NCBI GenBank assembly: GCA_964626735.1
Contig: CAZVIJ010000006.1
Location: 1 to 46,390 of the forward strand
Source: CAZVIJ01 sp964626735
Lineage (GTDB): Bacteria; Patescibacteriota; Dojkabacteria; JAOAGR01
Length of the DNA stretch: 46,390 bases
Direction: 5' to 3'
The notes under the pieces were generated by a model that was given only the letters and a program-made list of their open reading frames with translations, made no database searches and was not told the origin of the DNA. This document shows, one piece after another, positions 1 to 9,152 of the stretch (position 1 is its first letter; every line of letters starts with the position of its first letter). A program made the translations under genes and the position numbers.

Positions 1-118
1 GATTTACCTTGCCCTTTTCGTGCTCGGTGGGATGAACAAAGTCGCGCAAGCTGAGCTTTTCCTCCTTTTTACGCTCGTCCTCCTTGAGATCGCCAAGCTT
101 TAATGTCCGCCCGCTCAT
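1..118 (-). CDS. N-terminal part of an unknown charged protein (runs off the window)
   Basis: Reading leftward from an ATG at 118 there are 39 codons open to the window edge. The visible part is rich in Lys, Glu and Asp (it begins MSGRTLKLGDLKEDERKK) and has no membrane segment or motif I recognise. It is divergent from trmD. A weak TACCAT lies 9 nt upstream of the ATG. With so little visible it could be a cytoplasmic regulator or the start of a larger protein. The composition is protein-like and no better frame competes. Confidence 0.5.
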   Translation of the reverse strand, partial: MSGRTLKLGDLKEDERKKEEKLSLRDFVHPTEHEKGKVN

Positions 119-235
119 GTCTGGTACATGGTAGCAAAAAACGCACTACAATTTTACTTTCCGTCGCGATATACCCAATAGGCTCCACGGCCGGGTCAAC
201 TTCCGGTGTCTGCTATGGTAGAATTGCTGGAAATC

Positions 236-922
236 GTGAAGTTCAAGATACTGACAATCTTTCCGGAATTTTTCGAGCGTTCGCTCGACTTTTCATTGCT
301 CAAGAAAGCAAAAGAGAGGGGAGTGATCGATTTCGAGATACGGAATATCCGTGATTTCGCGAAACCGAAAACAGTCCATATGATGACCGACGATCGTCCA
401 TACGGCGGCGGGCCAGGAATGGTAATGATGATCGAGCCGATGTACAAGGCGTTGAAAGCCGTCGTCGACCCTGAGCTCAAAAGACTGGGAAAATCCAGAA
501 CGATCATCTTTTCGCCGAAGGGTTCGCAATACACGCAGCCAACAGCAGAATTCTTGGCGAACGAAGTCGAAGAGATCGTACTCATCGCTCCTCACTATGA
601 AGGTTTCGATGAGCGAATCCTCAACTACATTGACATGGAATTGTCTGTCGGCGATTACGTATTGACGGGCGGCGAAATTCCGGCGCTGTTGGTAATCGAT
701 TCCGTCGCGCGTCTTATTCCCGGTGTCGTCGGCAACGGGGAATCGGTGAAAAGCGAGTCGTTCAGCCGCCTGAACGAGGGAATTCGCAATCTCGAGCATG
801 CGCAATATACCAGGCCCGAGGTCTTCGTTGACGATGAGGGCAACGAGTACCGGGTACCGGATGTGCTTTTGAGCGGAAAACACAGGGAAATAGAAAAGTG
901 GCGCGAAGGCAAGCTGCTTTGA
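236..922 (+). CDS. trmD: tRNA (guanine-37-N1)-methyltransferase TrmD
   Basis: TrmD transfers a methyl group from SAM to N1 of G37 in tRNAs that read CNN codons, which prevents +1 frameshifting. The protein opens with the family start (V/M)KFKILTIFPEFF and has the SPOUT trefoil-knot signatures PHYEGFDERI and YVLTGGEIPALLVIDS, plus the C-terminal LLSGKH element. The frame is open back to GTG 206, but family alignment favours GTG 236 (228 aa), and TAGAAT at 219-224 lies 11 nt before it. ATG 215 is an alternative. It is followed by yidC and jag on the same strand, all housekeeping genes for RNA modification and membrane biogenesis. Confidence 0.95.
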   Translation: MKFKILTIFPEFFERSLDFSLLKKAKERGVIDFEIRNIRDFAKPKTVHMMTDDRPYGGGPGMVMMIEPMYKALKAVVDPELKRLGKSRTIIFSPKGSQYTQPTAEFLANEVEEIVLIAPHYEGFDERILNYIDMELSVGDYVLTGGEIPALLVIDSVARLIPGVVGNGESVKSESFSRLNEGIRNLEHAQYTRPEVFVDDEGNEYRVPDVLLSGKHREIEKWREGKLL

Positions 923-964
923 TGAAGCTAGAGAACAGATTTCATTCGTCATAATTTTCGCACA

Positions 965-973
965 TGCTATAAT
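965..973 (+). promoter_or_regulatory. Extended -10 promoter of yidC
   Basis: TGC followed by TATAAT (968-973) is a textbook extended -10. It ends 5 nt before the GTG start at 979, so the predicted transcript begins at or next to the start codon. Confidence 0.65.
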
Positions 974-978
974 CCAAT

Positions 979-1965
979 GTGTTTAACTTTTTTATTATTG
1001 CGCCGCTGACGAATTTAGTTCTGCTGTTTTATACGGTATTAGGCGAGAATCTCGGTTTGGCTATTATTCTTTTCACTATTTGCTTGCGTATCGTCTTGCT
1101 GCCTCTTACGATGCGGCAGATCCGAACCCAACGGAAGATGGCGGAGCTCCAGCCTCGTTTGCAAAAGCTTCAGTCCGAGCGAAAGGACGCAAGCCAAATG
1201 TCCGCCGAGGAGATGGCTTTGATGCGTCAAACTGCCGGCAGCTGTCTCGGAGGTTGCCTTCCGCTTCTCATTCAAATCCCCATCCTTATCGGCTTGAATA
1301 CCGTAATCTCGAAAATCGCTTCCGCCACCACGGGCGATGTTTTCAACAACCTGCTCTATACCGATTGGCTCAAACACGATGCAGCGTATCGTTTCCATAC
1401 AACATTTTTAGGGTTCGATTTGGCCGGCATCCCCAAGGATATCGGTATTAACCCGCACTTCATACCGTACGCCATTCTCATCGTACTGCTCATCGTAACG
1501 CAGTTCTATTCGAGCAAGCTTATGATGGCAATGCAGAAGAAACCAGCCGCAGAGCCGGTCAAGAAGAAGGCGAACGAGAAGAAGGCAAAGGTAAATGCGA
1601 AAGAAGCCGAGAAGGCTCAAATGCAGGAAGATATGCAGAAGATGATGCAGATGCAGACGACATACTTCATTCCGATCGCAATCGGATTGGCTTCATGGTC
1701 GTTTACCGCGGCATTGAGCATTTACTGGCTGACGCAGAATACGTTCGCTATCGTACAGACTATCGTCCAAAACAAGATGATGGATGCTGAGAAGGCGAAT
1801 CAGGGCGGCCTCTCGAAGAGGCAGCGAGAGAAAGGGAAGGAAGTTGAAGAAAAGGAAACGGTACGTGAAGTAGAATATGAAGATGCCCCACAACCTGAAA
1901 ACGATTCTTCTAAGACCAACCGCCCAAAGAAAAACAAGTCGAAAAAGAAGAATAAAAAGCGATAA
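979..1965 (+). CDS. yidC: YidC/Oxa1-family membrane protein insertase
   Basis: This is a 328-residue insertase for inner-membrane proteins, working alone or with SecYEG. The first hydrophobic segments (residues 4-20 and 26-45) carry the conserved Arg (R37) of the hydrophilic groove. A charged cytoplasmic hairpin (about 46-85) follows, then the family-typical GGCLPLLIQIPILIGL stretch and further membrane segments near 165-180 and 230-265. The C-terminal 60 residues are very Lys/Glu-rich, as in insertases that bind ribosomes through a basic tail. The start is GTG because it directly follows the -10 box; the ATG at 977 is out of frame. The short form without a large periplasmic P1 domain matches Gram-positive-type YidC. 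Confidence 0.93.
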   Translation: MFNFFIIAPLTNLVLLFYTVLGENLGLAIILFTICLRIVLLPLTMRQIRTQRKMAELQPRLQKLQSERKDASQMSAEEMALMRQTAGSCLGGCLPLLIQIPILIGLNTVISKIASATTGDVFNNLLYTDWLKHDAAYRFHTTFLGFDLAGIPKDIGINPHFIPYAILIVLLIVTQFYSSKLMMAMQKKPAAEPVKKKANEKKAKVNAKEAEKAQMQEDMQKMMQMQTTYFIPIAIGLASWSFTAALSIYWLTQNTFAIVQTIVQNKMMDAEKANQGGLSKRQREKGKEVEEKETVREVEYEDAPQPENDSSKTNRPKKNKSKKKNKKR

Positions 1966-2005
1966 AGATTGCACTAATCGCGGTGCGAAAATACAATAAA
2001 AATAT

Positions 2006-2518
2006 ATGGACAACTTAGTCAAGGTTCAAGAAATAGTTAACGAGTTTCTGAAACGGGGTTTTGGTGATACATACAAAGCAGAATTTACACCGCTCTCCGA
2101 TTCGGAGATCAAGATAGATATTACGGGCGAAGGGGTATCGTACCTCATTGGCCAGCACGGACGAACTTTACTATCCCTCCAGCATCTGATTCGACAGATC
2201 TACATCAACACGACCGGCGACTTCGAAGAGAACGTAAAGCTGATCATCGACGTGGAAAAATATAAAGAGAAACGGCTCGAAAGGATCAAAGACCTCGCCC
2301 GAAGCGCAGCCGAGAAATGCAAGAGCCTCGGCAAGGAGATCGCGCTTCCCAGCATGTCTGCATATGAGCGGCACATCGTTCACGAGTACGTGCAGGAAAA
2401 CTTCCCCGAAATCACGACCGGAAGCGTAGGGCAGGAGCCTAACCGAAGAGTCATTTTGAAATACTCCGAAGACAAGGCGCTCGAGTCGGCGCAAATGGTC
2501 GATCCGCTGTTGCCCTAA
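2006..2518 (+). CDS. jag: KH-R3H RNA-binding protein Jag/KhpB
   Basis: This 170-aa protein has a KH domain with the GxxG loop GQHG (residues 49-52) and a C-terminal R3H domain with the R-x3-H signature (R122, H126) followed by the conserved NRRVILKY strand. It lacks the N-terminal Jag_N domain of Bacillus and Streptococcus proteins. Jag/KhpB binds RNA and influences cell elongation and division, and its gene commonly sits next to yidC, as here. TACAAT at 1992-1997 ends 8 nt before the ATG; no Shine-Dalgarno is present. Confidence 0.9.
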   Translation: MDNLVKVQEIVNEFLKRGFGDTYKAEFTPLSDSEIKIDITGEGVSYLIGQHGRTLLSLQHLIRQIYINTTGDFEENVKLIIDVEKYKEKRLERIKDLARSAAEKCKSLGKEIALPSMSAYERHIVHEYVQENFPEITTGSVGQEPNRRVILKYSEDKALESAQMVDPLLP

Positions 2519-2571
2519 TTATTGTTCCTGGCAAAACGCACCTTCAGAACCGGTAGGGGAGACTATCCTGG

Positions 2572-2844
2572 TCAACAGCACTCCGCTACCGGAATGACGA
2601 TGACTTTTGCAAGCCCTACGTTAACGACATTGCCCCAGGCATTGAAACGATCCGGCAGCTTGCCGAGATCGACGGCGGGAGATATGCAGTAAGCCCGCAA
2701 CTGTTTTGGCGTATACGTTTGTGTCGATTCCTGTTGCCAGATGCTTGACCACGTACCCATAGCCCCAAGAAGTAATATCCAAAGGCCAATAAAACGCATT
2801 GTCCTTCGAACTTCCAGATCCGGCTCTGACCACAAACGCGGCAT
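2572..2844 (-). CDS. Possible small signal-anchored protein, unknown
   Basis: A 90-codon frame that fills the space between jag and the GH31 gene. It has a hydrophobic segment at residues 16-32 (MRFIGLWILLLGAMGTW) followed by a presumed outside part. Two other minus-strand frames are also open here, so coding evidence alone is weak. Support comes from a TACAAT box (minus strand, 2857 to 2852) ending 7 nt before this ATG, the spacing seen at many genes in the window. I do not recognise the product. Confidence 0.4.
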   Translation of the reverse strand: MPRLWSEPDLEVRRTMRFIGLWILLLGAMGTWSSIWQQESTQTYTPKQLRAYCISPAVDLGKLPDRFNAWGNVVNVGLAKVIVIPVAECC

Positions 2845-2867
2845 TTTCCGGATTGTATCACGGGACG

Positions 2868-5327
2868 TTAGAGTACTGCAGCGATATCTACCTGCTGGAA
2901 GCTCTTCTGAGGATGTTTGGTTGTCTGGACTTCCTTGCCGTTATCCAAATTCTTTAGGTAGGTCAATCCATCCCTCTTGAAACCCTGTAGCCGTGTTTTC
3001 GTGCCGTTCGCATTGTTGAGCGTATAAATTCCCGTTTGGGTTTTAGAATTGAGGAAAAAATATGCTAACCGCTTATTTGCCGTATCGGCATCATCGATCG
3101 CGAGGATGGCTCCTTCTTTCAGGAACGCCGGGTAATCGAGAGAAACGCCGAGCGGGTAGGTATAGTATTGGCCGCCCTTGATCGTCTCGCCGTTCGCTTT
3201 TATAAACGGTATATAATCTGCGCCTGCCGGAAAGTAGGTCTTGACGCTCGTTACGTTATCGAAGTAGATCGGTCTGATAAGCAGCGCGTCCCCAAACATA
3301 TACTCGTCTTTCGGATCGGTCTTGATATCGCCGGTCGATTGGTACAGCTTGTACACTTCGGCATCGGCCGGCGAGTCGAAGAATAACGGTCGCATCAAGT
3401 GCGATACGCCGTCAGCGTACCATGCAAGCGCATTATCGTATGTATATTGCTGCAATCGATTTCTGAGTTTCGCGAAGTAGATATAGTTTTGTTGATCGGA
3501 AGGTTTGGTTAGATGCCAGAACCCACGCGAAGTCATGTAGAACGGGACAAACGTATTGATCTGGTTGCCGCGAAGGTAAAGCTGAACGGATTTATCGGGG
3601 ATCTTGCAGTAGGTGTCGTAATCGGCGATTCGCTTTGCATCGTCGCCGGCATTCTTGTTGGCGTCCGTGCACGAGATCGGGCCGTTGGTTTCCGCGAAAT
3701 CCGCCTCGGGATAGTAGAATACCATCGGGTGGGGGTAGCCCGAAGCCACCTGGCTGATTGCAGCGTCAAGCGAATCCTTGATTGCGTACATTCCGGGCAC
3801 CTTGGTACTCGTGAATATATCGTTGCTTGACGGGGAGTAGTAACCGGTTGCCCCGAAAACCTGTGCGTCGGTTCCAACGCCGAACCAATCGTTGCTTCCG
3901 ATGCTTACCACGTCTCCTCCATAGTAGTCGGAGAATGCCTTATAGATTTTGCTGACGAACCCGTCTTTCATATTCACCGCATTATTGTTCTTGAGCTCTC
4001 CTTTAACGTCATTCACGATCATTTCGTCTTCCTTGAACCCTTTGACAGGTCCATACGCATCATTGATCGCTTTCAGATAGGCTTTCGAGACGGCAGGATT
4101 CTCAAGGTTGAGCATCTTCACTTTGGGCAGCCATGACCGCCCACCGTAATAGAAATCGCCATTGATGAATGGGTTGGTGACGCCTAATGCTTGAAGCTTT
4201 TGCGTCACGTTCTGTACCCCGGTGACCGTAAGGCCGTTACCGGTAGCCGTGCTCGCATGCTGTCTCATTCCGATCATGGGATAGACGCCTTGCTTGCTCA
4301 GATCGGCAAAAAGCGTCTTTAACGCCTGCTCCTTGACCTTCAGCACATCGATAGATGGCTGCTGGTAAATGCCGCCGTAATCGTGCACATTCGTTGAAGC
4401 AAACGTTTGCTGCCAGTACCCGGAACCGAAGGTCATGGTGTTGAGCTTAATCCCAGCCGTCGCATATCGGTTGAGCGTATCCTTCAGGCCGTAGGCAGTC
4501 GCGCCGCCGACGATCGGTGCAGCAGTCGAGAACTCGCCGAGCGTTTCCCAATTGACACCATACGCTTGCCGTATCGGTTTTTTGAAGAAGAAGCCGTAGC
4601 TCTTGAGGTAGCCGTAGTACTTGTTGTACATATCGGGAACGGAACTTCCCTTAATGACTACCAGCGTTCCGGGAGCGCCCTCGTTGTACAGGTTGTGTTT
4701 CTTGAGAATAATCGAGGTTTTATTTGGTGAACGGCTAACGCGCATCATCTTCACGTACGGCTGGATGTAGGCAAACAGTACTTTCTCTTCCGGAAGGACG
4801 AGGACGGGAGTCTTCATCCGCGGCGGATCGTTGGTATACCTGCTCGTTCCGTCGGCATCGACCATATGGCCGGTTGAAAAGTTCGTATCGAGGAACTCTT
4901 CGGTACCGTCGCTTTTCTTTTGCATCGTGAGTTCAGCTTGGCCGCCGTCTGTCTGCCTCCCGATGCCGAAAATGTGGTTTATTTTCTTGCTGTAGGTAAT
5001 TTCAAAGCGGTCAGGCTCGCACGATGCGGGGCCGATAGCGCATGCGAACTTGGTGGCCTGCACTGTGTACACGCCTGGGTAGGGTTTATTGTACTTGTAA
5101 AGCGAGTTCTCGCCGGACGTCTTGATGCTCGCGCCGAGCTCCCCGTTTAATTCTCCGAGAGAGACTGTCGTGCCAAGTACTCCGGCATCGCTTCTGGTAT
5201 CCGAGTCGTATTGTTTGTTGTTATACGTATACAAGGAGGAAGCAATGGCAATTATCAGCAGCACGAGCGAGCCGAAAACGACCAGTTTTCTTTTGCTCGT
5301 GAGCCTATCGAATGCGGGCAAGTTCAT
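2868..5327 (-). CDS. Membrane-anchored glycoside hydrolase family 31 protein
   Basis: This 819-aa enzyme belongs to GH31, the family of alpha-glucosidases and alpha-xylosidases. A hydrophobic anchor at residues 14-34 implies export. An N-terminal beta domain (about 50-240) precedes the barrel (about 250-680). The likely catalytic nucleophile is D434 in FKEDEM, at the place of the family WxDMNE motif, which is only partly kept. Later family landmarks are a RGFWHL segment, MRPLFFDSPAD, DEYMFGDALLIRPI and a YFPAG strand of the proximal C-terminal domain. I cannot pick the general acid with confidence, so substrate and even activity are uncertain. It is divergent from the following glycosyltransferase. 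Confidence 0.85.
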   Translation of the reverse strand: MNLPAFDRLTSKRKLVVFGSLVLLIIAIASSLYTYNNKQYDSDTRSDAGVLGTTVSLGELNGELGASIKTSGENSLYKYNKPYPGVYTVQATKFACAIGPASCEPDRFEITYSKKINHIFGIGRQTDGGQAELTMQKKSDGTEEFLDTNFSTGHMVDADGTSRYTNDPPRMKTPVLVLPEEKVLFAYIQPYVKMMRVSRSPNKTSIILKKHNLYNEGAPGTLVVIKGSSVPDMYNKYYGYLKSYGFFFKKPIRQAYGVNWETLGEFSTAAPIVGGATAYGLKDTLNRYATAGIKLNTMTFGSGYWQQTFASTNVHDYGGIYQQPSIDVLKVKEQALKTLFADLSKQGVYPMIGMRQHASTATGNGLTVTGVQNVTQKLQALGVTNPFINGDFYYGGRSWLPKVKMLNLENPAVSKAYLKAINDAYGPVKGFKEDEMIVNDVKGELKNNNAVNMKDGFVSKIYKAFSDYYGGDVVSIGSNDWFGVGTDAQVFGATGYYSPSSNDIFTSTKVPGMYAIKDSLDAAISQVASGYPHPMVFYYPEADFAETNGPISCTDANKNAGDDAKRIADYDTYCKIPDKSVQLYLRGNQINTFVPFYMTSRGFWHLTKPSDQQNYIYFAKLRNRLQQYTYDNALAWYADGVSHLMRPLFFDSPADAEVYKLYQSTGDIKTDPKDEYMFGDALLIRPIYFDNVTSVKTYFPAGADYIPFIKANGETIKGGQYYTYPLGVSLDYPAFLKEGAILAIDDADTANKRLAYFFLNSKTQTGIYTLNNANGTKTRLQGFKRDGLTYLKNLDNGKEVQTTKHPQKSFQQVDIAAVL

Positions 5328-5446
5328 TGCATCATATTAGCGTAATCCCCGGTACATAAGCAATAACTATTGGTTTGTTGTATAATTATATGCTGCTCCT
5401 TGAACACTGATTGCGTACCCATATCCCCATCGGGCAGTAACTATAT

Positions 5447-6941
5447 ATGCCGAAGAAATCAATAAAAGAGCGGATTGTGTCCAGCTATCTTTTTTACCGT
5501 TTTCTGGAGGCATTTCCCGGCTTGCTATCGTGGACCCTGATCATAGGCCCGATCGTCGTTGCCAAATNNNNNNNNNNACTTTATCCTGTCGTACTCCGTC
5601 TATTGGGTGTACAACAGCATAAAGTTCGTAACGTATGCCTTTATAGGGCATAAGAAAATGCTCTTCGTCATCAAACAGGACTGGCTTGAGAAGGTAAAGG
5701 AAAAGTTTCCGGAAGAATGGAACCAATACTACTACTGCGCACTCGTGCCGTTTGCCTCCGAGTCGATTAACGTCGTGCGCCCGACGGTGCAAAGCATAGC
5801 CGATTCCAATTACCCGAAAGAACGGAAGATCCTGTGCCTATCCTCAGAGGCTGCTGTTCCCGCGGGTAGGGAAGTATGCAAAATTCTCGCCGAGGAATTC
5901 AAGGATAGCTTTGCCTACATCTATATCACCGAACATAAGCTCAAGCCTGGCGAGCTTAAGGGTAAGGCCGCAAACCAAAATCACGGCGGCCGCTTCCTGT
6001 ATCGCGAGCTTAAAAAAGAGGGCATCGATCCGGCAAAGGTGCTTATCACCAGCAACGACGGAGACGTACTCAACCATAAGCAGTATCATGCCTACCTCTT
6101 GTATAAGTTCCTGTCGGAAGGTGACAAGAAGCATACGAGAATCTACCAGCCTGTTCCGACCGACTATACCGATCACTGGGATGCGAACTTCTTTTCCCGC
6201 CTGATCATCACGATCGGCGTACAGTGGCGTCTCGCATTGCAGCAGCGCAACAACTACCGGTGCACGGTCTACTCGTTTTACTCGATGAGCATGAAAACCC
6301 TCAAGGACATCGATTTCTGGGATGTCGACCTAATCCCGGAGGACGAGCGGACCATGTTCAATGCGCTCTTCAAATTCGGCAAAGACTTCAAGGTCATCCC
6401 GCTGTTTATCCCGACATCGGGAAAGCCGGTCCAGGCGCCGAACATGTTGCTCGCGTTCCGCGAACAATACAAGCAGATTCGCCGATGGGCGTGGGGTGCT
6501 TCCGAGTTCGCCAAATCGTTCACGAAAGCGATCGAGCGTAAAGATGTCCCTTGGAAAGTCAAAATCCTGCCGATTTTCAATCAGGTACGCACCTCGCTCG
6601 AGTGGGTGCTCTCTTCGATACTTCCATTGTTCGGCGGTACAATGCCGCTCCTTTTGAACGAGCGGTTCCGGTCGACGACCCTCGCGTACGCATTGCCGAC
6701 CCTCCTGACAACCTTGATGGAGCTCGCGTCGCTGATGTCACTCCTGATTATCTACATAGAATGGAAGATAGCGCCCCAACGACCAAAGAACCGAGGCTTC
6801 TTCTTCAAGATCTTCACGTTCGCCCAATGGATACTCATGCCGTACGTCGGCTTTACGCTAAGCTCGATCCCGGCCCTTGAGGCTCAAACAAGGCTGATCT
6901 TCAACAGGAGAATCGTCTACATCGAAAGCAAGAAAGAATAA
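5447..6941 (+). CDS. Membrane glycosyltransferase, family 2 (interrupted by an assembly gap)
   Basis: Two frames, 5447-5567 and 5578-6941, are parts of one gene separated by ten Ns; the frame change comes from the unknown gap length and is not a proven frameshift. The left part encodes an N-terminal tail and a first membrane helix. The right part encodes a second helix, a GT2 catalytic domain with the metal-binding TSNDGD (DxD-type) near 6048-6065 and the QxxRW-type QIRRW near 6470-6485, then two or three C-terminal helices. This layout is that of processive or polyprenol-linked polysaccharide synthases. A TATAAT at 5381-5386 gives a leader of about 55 nt, unlike most genes here. The sugar is unknown. 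Confidence 0.82.
5568..5577. other. Assembly gap (10 N)
   Basis: Ten Ns inside the glycosyltransferase gene, between the first two membrane helices. Ten is a conventional placeholder, so the true missing length is unknown. The window is therefore a scaffold, not a single contig. Confidence 0.97.
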
Positions 6942-6946
6942 AATCC

Positions 6947-7933
6947 CTAGTACTCCCGATATTCGATTGCGGCAATCATTGCGTCGCGAAATGCGAGCGC
7001 CGTTGCGAAATCAGCTTCGGAAAGCCGCTTGAAAAGAGATTGCTTCCGGTTAGCCTCGGAAGGCAACGAAGTCATCATCTTCAGGTCCGGAATTGCTGCG
7101 TCGACAAATTTTCCGCCTCGCAAGACAGTCAGCCCCTTGATGATAGAGGGAGCGATTATTTGGGCGCCTGCCATCGCGTCGTATACGAATCGGTGTTTCT
7201 CATGCCTGATCTCCAACATTCGGGCGTAAATCCTCCATGCTTGACCGATTGTTTCACGGTTAATCTCACCTCTGGTAGCCAGTTCCCGAAATCGTGTACC
7301 GAGCTCCTGTATCTCGAGGAGGCGTTCTGGCGGTAGGTTCAGGTCGAGCACGTTGAAAATTTCGATCGTATATGGTCCCGAAAACTCGCCCAATAAGATG
7401 GGACCCATTCCATCGTAATCTGGCAAGAAGATCGGCATTGTTTCTTCGTACAGGGGTGTATCGGAATACAGCGAAATTTCGCCTCGGTTGGCGCTAATAC
7501 CGCGCATCATATTCGCGAATGCGGCAAATTTCTTTTGGTCTTCGCGCGACAACCCGGCTGCAAACGGGCCGAACGGATTGAGCCGGCGGTCGCTATACAT
7601 GTCGGCGCGAACTTTCGTCCGGACAAGCGCCCGCATCGGTTCATCCTCGGGAGCCGCAGTTCCGGGATCGAGTATTTCGCATAGCGCCCGATGCACGAAT
7701 GAGCTCATCTCGGCAGCCTTTGAATTCCCCTCGGCGCGAATCTCCCATATCCGGTCGTAAATTCTCCAACCTTGAATAAGTGAGCTTTGCGTAACGACGC
7801 CTCGGGCCGCGAGTTCGCGAAGGAGCGTCACCTCGCCGATAAGGTGCGGAACGAGGTTTCCGAGCTTTTGGTCTGCGGGACGCAAATCGGAGGGGGTAAT
7901 TGGGTTGGACAGTTGGGGATACAGGTCATTCAT
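6947..7933 (-). CDS. Unknown 328-aa protein with an internally duplicated helical module
   Basis: I do not recognise the family. The protein has no signal peptide or membrane segment. Two stretches resemble each other: LRELAARGVVTQSSLIQGWR at about residues 39-58 and FRELATRGEINRETIGQAWR at about 218-237; each runs on into a similar IYxRxxEIR helix. The rest is rich in charged and Pro residues. TATAAT (minus strand, 7945 to 7940) ends 6 nt before the ATG, so the start is well supported and the mRNA is probably leaderless. It ends just after the glycosyltransferase stop, tail to tail. Confidence 0.8.
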   Translation of the reverse strand: MNDLYPQLSNPITPSDLRPADQKLGNLVPHLIGEVTLLRELAARGVVTQSSLIQGWRIYDRIWEIRAEGNSKAAEMSSFVHRALCEILDPGTAAPEDEPMRALVRTKVRADMYSDRRLNPFGPFAAGLSREDQKKFAAFANMMRGISANRGEISLYSDTPLYEETMPIFLPDYDGMGPILLGEFSGPYTIEIFNVLDLNLPPERLLEIQELGTRFRELATRGEINRETIGQAWRIYARMLEIRHEKHRFVYDAMAGAQIIAPSIIKGLTVLRGGKFVDAAIPDLKMMTSLPSEANRKQSLFKRLSEADFATALAFRDAMIAAIEYREY

Positions 7934-7939
7934 GGAGTG

Positions 7940-8025
7940 ATTATAGAAATTATGTGACCTGAGTTACAGCTTGCTGTACCTGATTATTCGAAATATATAC
8001 TAATCGGCCGGTTTATCAGTATAAT
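7940..8025. promoter_or_regulatory. Divergent pair of -10 boxes
   Basis: Minus-strand TATAAT (7945 to 7940) serves the gene starting at 7933, with 6 nt spacing. Plus-strand TATAAT (8020-8025) serves the gene starting at 8031, with 5 nt spacing. Neither has a convincing -35 hexamer. Confidence 0.6.
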
Positions 8026-8030
8026 GATCT

Positions 8031-9152
8031 ATGCATAAGGATTCCCTCATCATGATTACCGGAGGGCACGCCACTCCTGCAGTCGCGTGCATCGAAGAAT
8101 TGAGAAGTAGGGGATACGCAAACCTCGTCTATGTAGGCCAGAAGAAATCGATTCTCTTCGACAAGAATACTTCCTCGGAATACAAGCTGATTACCGAGAG
8201 CGTGAAGATACCGTTCAAATGCATATTGGCCGGTAAGCTATCGTTGTTTTTCGATCTGCCGTCGTTGATTTGGTTGCTAAGGATGCCGGTCGGGTTTATC
8301 CAGGCTTTTTGGTGGATGCTTACCTTGCGTCCTCGTAGTGTCTTGTCTTTCGGGAGCCATGTCGCCGTTCCGGTCGCGTTTGCCGCAAAGGTGTGCGGCG
8401 TGCCGGTTGTCGCGCATGAGCAGACAGTTACCGTAGGCAGGTCGACCAAGGCAGTTCAGCGCTATGCCACGAAAGTCTGTTACTCATGGGAAGGGACCGG
8501 CCACGATAACGACCCCAAATTTATTTTCACGGGCAATCCGATCCGCAAAGGTATCTTCGAAACAGGCGGAAATAGATTCTCATTCGATAACAACGAACGA
8601 CCCGTCGTCTTCATCACCGGAGGCAACCAGGGAGCGCATGCCTTGAACGAAGTTATTTTCCAGCAACTTAATCAGCTTACCGGGGCATACAATGTTATCC
8701 ATCAGACAGGCTCGAATACGGTTTACAACGATGCAGCTAAAGCGGCAAAGTTGTCGAAGACGATTAACAAAGAAGGTGTTCGGTACATAGCTGTACCCTA
8801 CGTCTTTGTTCAAGAAATGGCCGAATGCTACCACAAGGCATTTGCTGTGATCACGAGAGGAGGAGCAAATTCCGTCACCGAGCTTCTCGCGCTCCAGAAG
8901 AAGGCTATTTACGTTCCGATTCCTACGACTTCAGGAAATGAACAATTCCTGAATGCAAAGCTTATGCAGGATCTCGGCCTGGGCCTGGTCGTCGATCAGG
9001 ATCGCCTGGCAGATACGAACCTGGTCGGAAAGCTGCAGGAGATCGCGGATCTAAAGATCAAAGATCCAGAACGGGTGGAGAAATTAAGCGATGCTCACCG
9101 TAACGCGGAGAAGAAAATCATCGATATCCTCGAGGAGAATATCAGGCCGTAA
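8031..9152 (+). CDS. MurG-like glycosyltransferase (GT28 family)
   Basis: This 373-aa protein has the two-domain GT-B plan of MurG, which adds GlcNAc to lipid I to give lipid II at the inner face of the membrane. The N-terminal glycine loop is TGGHATPA (residues 10-17), shorter than the usual GGTGGHxxPA. SFGSHVAVPVAFAAK, AHEQ, a second glycine loop (ITGGNQGAHALN), RGGANSVTELLAL and the EQ...NA nucleotide-sugar region follow the family order. Because it is divergent, a different UDP- or TDP-sugar cannot be excluded. ATG 8031 follows TATAAT by 5 nt. It overlaps the convergent next gene by 11 bp. Confidence 0.78.
   Translation: MHKDSLIMITGGHATPAVACIEELRSRGYANLVYVGQKKSILFDKNTSSEYKLITESVKIPFKCILAGKLSLFFDLPSLIWLLRMPVGFIQAFWWMLTLRPRSVLSFGSHVAVPVAFAAKVCGVPVVAHEQTVTVGRSTKAVQRYATKVCYSWEGTGHDNDPKFIFTGNPIRKGIFETGGNRFSFDNNERPVVFITGGNQGAHALNEVIFQQLNQLTGAYNVIHQTGSNTVYNDAAKAAKLSKTINKEGVRYIAVPYVFVQEMAECYHKAFAVITRGGANSVTELLALQKKAIYVPIPTTSGNEQFLNAKLMQDLGLGLVVDQDRLADTNLVGKLQEIADLKIKDPERVEKLSDAHRNAEKKIIDILEENIRP

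Noticed and set aside
293..952. 219-codon minus-strand frame opposite trmD
   Set aside because: It lies within the trmD gene on the other strand; composition and motifs support trmD only.
5447..6941. Frameshift or split gene in the glycosyltransferase
   Set aside because: The change of frame coincides with the 10-N gap, whose true length is unknown, so an intact gene is the simpler reading.
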